A stretch of DNA of 11,261 nt from Crocinitomicaceae bacterium. Lineage in GTDB: Bacteria > Bacteroidota > Bacteroidia > Flavobacteriales_D > Sanyastnellaceae. The stretch is from assembly GCA_020848015.1 (NCBI GenBank), contig JADLBA010000009.1, positions 1 through 11,261 on the forward strand, in the 5' to 3' direction. Of this stretch, positions 6,241 through 11,261 are shown piece after piece. The notes beneath the pieces are model-generated. The model saw only the letters and a program-made list of their open reading frames with translations, made no database searches and had not been told where the DNA came from. The translations under genes and the position numbers were made by a program. Within the stretch, counting starts at the first letter, position 1. Every line of letters starts with the position of its first letter.

Positions 6241-8376
6241 ATGCAAATCTTTGACACCAACAACATCCGCAACATCGTGCTTGTGGGAGGGGCGCACAGC
6301 GGCAAGACCACTCTTGCTGAGACCATGCTTTTTGAGGCTAAAACCATTCATCGCCGTGGTACAGTGGAAGCTCACAACACGGTGAGCGATTACCACGAGA
6401 TCGAACACGAAAGAGGAAATTCAGTCTATGCCACACCTATGCACACTGAATGGCGCAATTACAAAATCAATATCATTGATACTCCCGGCCTTGATGACTT
6501 TATCGGCGAAATTGTAGCACCGCTGCGCGTGGCGGATACCTGCCTGATGGTGATCAATGCCCAGCACGGAGTAGAAGTAGGAACAGAGTTGCTCTGGCAG
6601 CATGTTGACCGCTATCGCAAACCGGTCATTTTTGTGATCAACCAGATTGACCATGCCAAAGCTGATTTCGAAAAAAGCTATGGCAGCCTGCGTGATCATT
6701 TTGGAAACAATGCTGTGCTGATGCAATACCCGCTCAAAAGCGGCCCCGATTTCGATACCATTATTGACCTGCTGAAGATGGTAGTATATAAATTCCCAAA
6801 GGAAGGTGGAAAGCCGGAAAAACTGCTGATCCCTGATTCGGAACGGCAGACAGCCGAAGAGCTACATAATATTCTGGTAGAAAAAGCTGCTGAAAACGAT
6901 GAAGAGTTGATGCAGTTGTATTTTGAAAAGGGGAGCCTTGATGAAGATGAGTTGCGAAAAGGTCTTCGCATCGGAATGCTGAATCATGAAGTATTCCCTG
7001 TGTTCTGTCTGTCGTCGTTGAAAAATATGGGCACCGGTCGTTTAATGGGATTCATAGATAATGTTGCACCGGCGGCGCACGAGCTTCACCCTGAAATTGC
7101 AGAAGATGGAACTGAGGTCAGTGTTTCGCTTACCGGTCCGGCAGTACTTTTTGTTTATAGAACAGAATATGAACCCAATCTCGGAAAATTATCATTTTTC
7201 AAAGTTCTTTCAGGAGAACTAAAAAAAGGTTCACAACTGAAAAACAGTCACCGCCACTCAGTAGAAGTAATCAATCAGCTATTTGTAATGGATGGGCACC
7301 AGCGCAACCCTGTGGATGTATTAAAAGCGGGTGATATTGGGGCAACGCTGAAGCTGAAGAATACGGAAACCAACGATACATTGCATTCGCTGGAAAAAGA
7401 GATATCCATTCAGCCGATTGCTTTTCCGAGTCCACGCCTCACTGTAGCCATTGTGGCTAATAATAAAAAGGACGACGAACGCCTCGGTGAAGTGCTGAAA
7501 AAAATACACGAACAGGACACTACTGTTCAGGTGGAATACAACAAAGAAATACGGCAGCTACTGCTGCATTGCCAGGGAGAGATTCACCTTGCAGCCATTC
7601 GCTGGACGATGGAGAAAGTTTATGGAATGGATATCAGTTTTGAAAAACCTAAGATATCCTACAGGGAAACAATTCAGCGTGCGGCCAATGCTACCTATCG
7701 CCATAAAAAACAAAGCGGTGGTGCAGGTCAATTCGCCGAAGTTCATATCAAAATTGAACCGTGGAGCGAACATACCCCAGAACCTACCGGGTTCAATATT
7801 CGTGAAAAACAGGTGATTGATCTTGAATGGGGCGGGAAGTTGGTTTTTTACAATTGTATTGTGGGTGGTGTAATTGACGCGCGTTTTATCCCGTCTGTAC
7901 TGAAAGGGATTATGCAAAAAATGGAAAGAGGGCCGCTTACAGGCAGCCATGTTCGTGATGTCCGTGTAATTCTTTTCGACGGTAAGATGCACCCCGTTGA
8001 CAGCAATGATATTTCATTCCAGATTGCTGCTACCATGGCCTTCAAAGAGGCATTTGTTCTCGCACAGCCTAAATTGCTGGAACCGATCCACGAACTGGAG
8101 ATCATAGCACCCGAGGAGGTGTGTGGTGAAGTGATGACCGATCTTCAATCCCGCAGGGCAGTGATCATTGGGCTGGAAAGTACGGGCACTTCAACAAAAA
8201 TTACCGCCCGGGTTCCTGCGGCAAATCTCTACAAATACACCACTTCGTTGAGGTCTATTTCGCAGGGAAAAGCTACATTCAGCGGGCGTTTCTTAGAGTA
8301 TGCACCTGTCCCTCCGGCAATACAGGAAGACATTATTGCGGAGCATTCTCAGTTAACAGCAGAGGAGGTCAATTAA
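6241..8376 (+). CDS. EF-G paralogue (EF-G2-like translation factor) lacking the catalytic histidine
   Basis: 711 residues, close to normal EF-G length, with all five domains: G domain about 1-285, II about 296-385, III about 396-470, IV about 471-607, V about 610-690. The P-loop is intact (GGAHSGKTT, 16-24), so nucleotide binding is likely. Other G motifs deviate. Switch I reads ERGNSV (57-62), where EF-G has ERGITI. G3 reads DTPGLDDF (80-87) where EF-G has DTPGHVDF, so the catalytic histidine is Leu84. G4 is NQID (134-137) in place of NKMD. Domain IV keeps SGGAGQF (492-498) and the tip histidine His584 in GKMHPVDS, and so should still enter the ribosomal A site; it has extra residues at about 528-541. 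This fits the second EF-G of Bacteroidota. From memory, the Bacteroides member translocates without needing GTP hydrolysis. A TAG two codons upstream makes 6241 the earliest start. The canonical EF-G is presumably encoded elsewhere. Confidence 0.9.
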   Translation: MQIFDTNNIRNIVLVGGAHSGKTTLAETMLFEAKTIHRRGTVEAHNTVSDYHEIEHERGNSVYATPMHTEWRNYKINIIDTPGLDDFIGEIVAPLRVADTCLMVINAQHGVEVGTELLWQHVDRYRKPVIFVINQIDHAKADFEKSYGSLRDHFGNNAVLMQYPLKSGPDFDTIIDLLKMVVYKFPKEGGKPEKLLIPDSERQTAEELHNILVEKAAENDEELMQLYFEKGSLDEDELRKGLRIGMLNHEVFPVFCLSSLKNMGTGRLMGFIDNVAPAAHELHPEIAEDGTEVSVSLTGPAVLFVYRTEYEPNLGKLSFFKVLSGELKKGSQLKNSHRHSVEVINQLFVMDGHQRNPVDVLKAGDIGATLKLKNTETNDTLHSLEKEISIQPIAFPSPRLTVAIVANNKKDDERLGEVLKKIHEQDTTVQVEYNKEIRQLLLHCQGEIHLAAIRWTMEKVYGMDISFEKPKISYRETIQRAANATYRHKKQSGGAGQFAEVHIKIEPWSEHTPEPTGFNIREKQVIDLEWGGKLVFYNCIVGGVIDARFIPSVLKGIMQKMERGPLTGSHVRDVRVILFDGKMHPVDSNDISFQIAATMAFKEAFVLAQPKLLEPIHELEIIAPEEVCGEVMTDLQSRRAVIIGLESTGTSTKITARVPAANLYKYTTSLRSISQGKATFSGRFLEYAPVPPAIQEDIIAEHSQLTAEEVN

Positions 8377-8876
8377 GTAGTGACGCGCAACCCGAGTTCA
8401 ATAACCTCTAATCTATCGATTTTTTTGCCATCAATGGTAAAGCGAAGCAGCGTTCTGATACGATGAAAACCGTGTCGGCCCGCTGCGCCCGGGTTCATAT
8501 ACATACAGGAAAGTTTTTTGTCCATTTGAACCAGGCAAAGATGTGAATGCCCACAAATAAAAAGGTCGGGAGGAGCTGCTTTGATTTTTTCCCGTACAGG
8601 CGGCGCATAATTGCCCGGTCGCCCCCCAATGTGTGTGAGCCAAGTATCCACCTCCTCACATTGCCACCGGATATTTTCCGGGCATTCCATACGGATATGT
8701 TGGTCATCAATATTGCCATATACTGCTTTCAAAGGTTTGAATGACCTGAGTTTTTCAAGCACCTCCATCGAACCGATATCGCCCGTATGCCAGATTTCAT
8801 CACAGTGTGCAAAATGATGGAATACCCTTTCATCCAGCCATCCATGCGTATCAGAGATCAGACCTATACGTGTCAT
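8373..8876 (-). CDS. YfcE/MJ0936-type metallophosphoesterase
   Basis: 167 residues from the ATG at 8876. A TTG at 8912 would add 12 residues (MFVLFFFEYFRC), but the family begins right at MTRIGLISDTHG, so the ATG is preferred. All metal-binding motifs of the calcineurin-like fold are present: Asp9 and His11 (DTHG), Asp33 (HTGDIG), Asn55 (YGNID), His82 (LTHIGG), and His110 and His112 (CGHSH), with NPG at 128-130. Members such as MJ0936 and YfcE are small manganese-dependent phosphodiesterases with activity on model substrates; the natural substrate is uncertain. It is tail-to-tail with the EF-G paralogue, and the two stop codons overlap by 2 bases within a 4-bp shared end. The minus-strand gene upstream of it ends at a terminator (8928-8962), so it needs its own promoter; the A-rich stretch before it shows no exact TAnnTTTG. 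Confidence 0.93.
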   Translation of the reverse strand: MTRIGLISDTHGWLDERVFHHFAHCDEIWHTGDIGSMEVLEKLRSFKPLKAVYGNIDDQHIRMECPENIRWQCEEVDTWLTHIGGRPGNYAPPVREKIKAAPPDLFICGHSHLCLVQMDKKLSCMYMNPGAAGRHGFHRIRTLLRFTIDGKKIDRLEVIELGLRVTT

Positions 8877-8927
8877 ACAGCGAAAATATTCAAAGAAAAA
8901 AAGGACAAACAATAATTTATAAAAAAT

Positions 8928-8962
8928 AAAAAAGTTATCCCGTAAGTGAGATAACTTTTTTT
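8928..8962 (-). terminator. Intrinsic terminator, symmetrical, for the T9SS/MopE-type gene
   Basis: AAAAAAGTTATC (8928-8939) and GATAACTTTTTT (8950-8961) form a perfect 12-bp inverted repeat with a 10-base loop. On the minus strand the hairpin is followed by a T-rich run, 23 bases past the stop codon at 8985. It could also stop plus-strand transcription. The GC content of the stem is low, so efficiency may be modest. Confidence 0.7.
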
Positions 8963-8984
8963 CTGTGAGTACAATATCAATTTC

Positions 8985-9311
8985 CTATTTCCGCACCAAC
9001 ATTCTCTGCACTTCCACCTTGCCATCGTACATGATCCCTAAAGTATATAATCCTGCGGCCAGTTGTTGGTCGAATACAATTGTTTGGTACATTGAGCCAT
9101 CTACGGAGTAACGGTTCTGCCATACCTGCCGACCACTGCTATCCATTAGATACAATTGTACATTGTCCGTTGCAATTTGAGGTATATTCAGCGTAATGGC
9201 TTCTCCATTGGAAGGGTTAGGGTAAAGGGTCAGCGGCTGTGAAAATATATTTCCTCCCATACGCACGTCATCATTTTCAATTGAATTGTTTTCCTCACTA
9301 AGCAGTGCCAT
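8985..9311 (-). CDS. T9SS type A sorting domain, detached 3' part of the MopE-type gene
   Basis: 108 residues if translated from the ATG at 9311. Residues about 24-108 are a complete T9SS C-terminal sorting domain: PLTLYPNPSNGEAITLNI (26-43), VQLYLMDSSGRQVWQN (50-65), then LAAGLYTLGIMYDGK and a final VQRMLVRK. These domains are recognised by the type IX secretion system and removed at the cell surface. A secreted protein needs a signal peptide at its front, and this piece has none. It lies in the same frame as the MopE-type gene, seven codons after that gene's TAG stop, and the seven codons between read VCIAAQA. This is therefore most likely the tail of one gene, cut by a nonsense codon or a sequencing error, and not a separate gene. 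The frame ends in TAG just before the terminator at 8928-8962. Confidence 0.75.
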   Translation of the reverse strand: MALLSEENNSIENDDVRMGGNIFSQPLTLYPNPSNGEAITLNIPQIATDNVQLYLMDSSGRQVWQNRYSVDGSMYQTIVFDQQLAAGLYTLGIMYDGKVEVQRMLVRK

Positions 9312-9332
9312 TGCTTGCGCTGCAATACATAC

Positions 9333-11252
9333 CTACTGCCATGCACCGTATTCTGCGATGTAACCCTCGGAACCTGCTGTCCCATAAATAGCCGCTACGC
9401 GCACTCTGTAGGTTTTCCCCGCCTGTAGTTGTGGAATGGAAGAGAGCTGAAGAAGGTTGGTAGCGGTGCCACGATACTTGGTAATCACAGTTCCCGATGG
9501 AGTAATTCCATCCAGCATTTCTTCAAACTGCCATTTGTAATCCACCGCTCCGGATTGGAATACTGCGCGCACCAGATCACTCAATTTACGCTGCCCTGCA
9601 CTGCAGCGATCAGTTGTGAGTAATTCGGTGGTAGGGGCTGCACCCAGCGAAAACTGTCCGGGAGTAGCCTGCATCACTCCGATACTTTCCGTGCCGGTGG
9701 CATTGTTCAACGTATAGTAGGCAGTTACACGTACCTTGTAAGTTTTGTTGAATGGATTTACAGCCGGAACAGCCAGTACAGAAGAAAGTGTGATCAGATT
9801 CGCGGGCATTACTCTGCTGTAGATAGTCGCAAAGTTATCCGGGCTGAATTCAAATTTGTATTGCGTTGCAGAGGCGCGGTAGCTCGCCTTCGCAAGTGTA
9901 TTCAGATCATAGCCGGGTAGAATGGTGAAGTTACTCGTCTGGATAGGGTTTGCGACCAACAAAAATTCTCCCGTGCCCTGATTACTATTATAGTTCTGAA
10001 CAACTATATAATAGGTAGTATTTGGTGTCAATCCGGAAAAATTGAGAATTTCTCCCTCCGGAGAAGACGACAGGTTCTCTATATCGAGTGCAGTGCCGAT
10101 GACTTGCTGTAATACGATCTGGATATTGGAGGCAGAGGTAGTGACCTGTATCTGTATGGCGGTTTGGTCTGAAGGGCATACGAACTTATACCACACGTCT
10201 TCGCCTGTAACATAACTTGCATCGGACTGAAATGAGTTGCTCGCGACAGATAGTGTACCGGTAACAGGATTCCCCATCCCCGTATAAGTATTGAAGGTGA
10301 GGATTTGCGCATCAGCAGGATCATCATTGGCAGGAGGAGGGCAGCCTTCATCTATACTTCCATCACAATCATCGTCAATACCATTGCCACATATTTCTGT
10401 AGCACCCGGATTTATTGAAGCGTTTACATCATTGCAGTCATTTGGTCCTCCCACTGGTATTGTAGTGCTCCATCCCGGTCCGGGAGAAGTACAGCTATTC
10501 TCGGTGTCAGAATAATAGGAATCGAGATCCCCATCGCGGTACCACATTGTAGCGGGATTAATTGAAGCATCAGCATCGTCGCAATCGCCCGACCCGCCTG
10601 ACGGCGGAATAAGACTCCAGCCTTCTCCAGGTGAGGTACAACTTTCCTGTGTAATGGCATAACTATCACCATCAGCATCAAGGTACCATATTGGTGTGGT
10701 TACATTGACATACAACGTCTGGTTCGAGGTGACATTTGTGAAATTATAAAACGTTGTAGTGCCAATACTCACACCATTAATAGAAACATCAGATGTACAA
10801 CTGCCACTGGCCGGTGGTATGGTGTATGACTGTCCGCCACCGTTATTCACTATCGTTACTCCGTAGGGGCTTGGTTCTCCACCAGGCGATGAGGTCGCAG
10901 TAATAGTGTGCTGGATCAGGCCATCACAATTTTCATCAATATCATTGCCATATACCTCACTCATTCCCGGATTGATTTCCGAATTGTTGTCGTTGCAATC
11001 CAGTTGATTCAGATTAACAAAATGACTTGCGGGATAATAATTGACAGGGTTGGGATCAAAAGGTGAATCACTCATGATGGACCAGCCACTCGAGTACATA
11101 TCATTGTCCACATCCTGATAGACGAAGTATTGCGAAAAACTATGTGCCGACATCAGAATGAAACACGAAGAAAACAAAATCAGTGGTGATTTAATTTCCT
11201 TTGGTATGATTAATAAAAAATATTTCATGTATGTTGATTTTTGCTGAGTCAT
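9333..11252 (-). CDS. Secreted MopE-type calcium-loop repeat protein, cut before its T9SS sorting domain
   Basis: 639 residues from the ATG at 11252; the ATG at 11228 is an alternative start. Residues about 9-41 form a signal peptide ending HSFSQ. Residues 43-304 hold three MopE-type segments: an YxDxDxDxY lead (near 44, 190 and 238), DCNDNNSEINPG, DCDDADASINP and DCNDVNASINPG, and the closing NGIDDDCDGSIDEGC (290-304). These Asp-rich loops should bind calcium. A degenerate repeat domain lies between (about 115-188). Residues 307-435 resemble a beta-sandwich of the DVWYKF/PPC type (EDVWYKF at 351-357). Two fibronectin-like repeats follow (about 446-530 and 545-635), each ending in a KTYxVRVxA motif (503-511 and 613-620). 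It is likely a surface or secreted adhesin-like protein. The frame stops at TAG (9333-9335) right after EYGAWQ, and the sorting domain continues in the same frame beyond it. Confidence 0.85.
   Translation of the reverse strand: MTQQKSTYMKYFLLIIPKEIKSPLILFSSCFILMSAHSFSQYFVYQDVDNDMYSSGWSIMSDSPFDPNPVNYYPASHFVNLNQLDCNDNNSEINPGMSEVYGNDIDENCDGLIQHTITATSSPGGEPSPYGVTIVNNGGGQSYTIPPASGSCTSDVSINGVSIGTTTFYNFTNVTSNQTLYVNVTTPIWYLDADGDSYAITQESCTSPGEGWSLIPPSGGSGDCDDADASINPATMWYRDGDLDSYYSDTENSCTSPGPGWSTTIPVGGPNDCNDVNASINPGATEICGNGIDDDCDGSIDEGCPPPANDDPADAQILTFNTYTGMGNPVTGTLSVASNSFQSDASYVTGEDVWYKFVCPSDQTAIQIQVTTSASNIQIVLQQVIGTALDIENLSSSPEGEILNFSGLTPNTTYYIVVQNYNSNQGTGEFLLVANPIQTSNFTILPGYDLNTLAKASYRASATQYKFEFSPDNFATIYSRVMPANLITLSSVLAVPAVNPFNKTYKVRVTAYYTLNNATGTESIGVMQATPGQFSLGAAPTTELLTTDRCSAGQRKLSDLVRAVFQSGAVDYKWQFEEMLDGITPSGTVITKYRGTATNLLQLSSIPQLQAGKTYRVRVAAIYGTAGSEGYIAEYGAWQ
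10401..10688 (-). repeat. Two tandem 47-48-residue calcium-loop repeats inside the MopE-type gene
   Basis: Residues 189-235 and 237-284 of the protein are direct repeats: WYLDADGDSY or WYRDGDLDSY, then SCTSPGEGWS or SCTSPGPGWS, then PSGGSGDCDDADASINP or PVGGPNDCNDVNASINP. A more diverged copy lies upstream (residues 43-96, nucleotides 10965-11126). The DNA copies are diverged, so this is an old duplication of a protein unit. Confidence 0.7.
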
Positions 11253-11261
11253 TAAAACTTA

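Noticed and set aside
7558..7992. 144-codon minus-strand frame inside the EF-G paralogue
   Set aside because: It is antisense to the strongly conserved domains III and IV and its translation resembles no known family.
8985..11252. Genome-wide reassignment of TAG as a sense codon
   Set aside because: TAG ends the dehydrogenase after its natural C-terminal motif, the small secreted protein at 5328-5774 at a natural end, and the sorting domain itself at 8985-8987.

Overview
This window comes from a member of the Bacteroidota, probably an environmental Bacteroidia/Chitinophagia-type lineage. The evidence is the gene families, not any marker gene. It holds a PUR-domain DUF3276 protein, a DUF3810 membrane zinc-peptidase-like protein, a PD40/TPR protein of the OmpA/PorE type, an EF-G paralogue of the Bacteroidota type and a type IX secretion (T9SS) sorting domain. 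Matches to the Bacteroidota promoter consensus (TTTG, then TAnnTTTG) and the near absence of Shine-Dalgarno sequences fit this. I see no tRNA, rRNA, CRISPR array, transposase or integrase. Most of the window reads as ordinary chromosome.

Layout. Positions 1-1049 (minus) are the N-terminal part of an envelope TPR/PD40 protein that runs off the left edge. It is divergent, across only 37 bp, from a two-domain 3-hydroxyacyl-CoA dehydrogenase (1087-2211, plus). Next come the DUF3276 nucleic-acid-binding protein (2366-2767) with a good promoter, then a probable two-gene operon of a short RsmI-like methyltransferase (2870-3580) and the DUF3810 protein (3586-4629). Two small secreted proteins of unknown function follow on the minus strand (4651-5064 and 5328-5774). 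Around them lies non-coding DNA with several palindromes. An EF-G paralogue (6241-8376, plus) comes next, tail-to-tail with a YfcE-type phosphoesterase (8373-8876, minus). The right end (8985-11252, minus) is one long reading frame for a secreted MopE-type, calcium-loop-rich adhesin-like protein with a T9SS sorting domain. An in-frame amber codon at 9333-9335 cuts it in two.

How the genes relate. There is no single pathway. The window mixes housekeeping RNA and translation factors (DUF3276, RsmI-like, EF-G paralogue, phosphoesterase), one fatty-acyl-CoA enzyme and envelope or secreted proteins. The two best leads are the EF-G paralogue, which lacks the catalytic histidine of the G3 motif, and the amber codon that separates the MopE-type protein from its secretion signal. 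I found no convincing undescribed multi-gene system.
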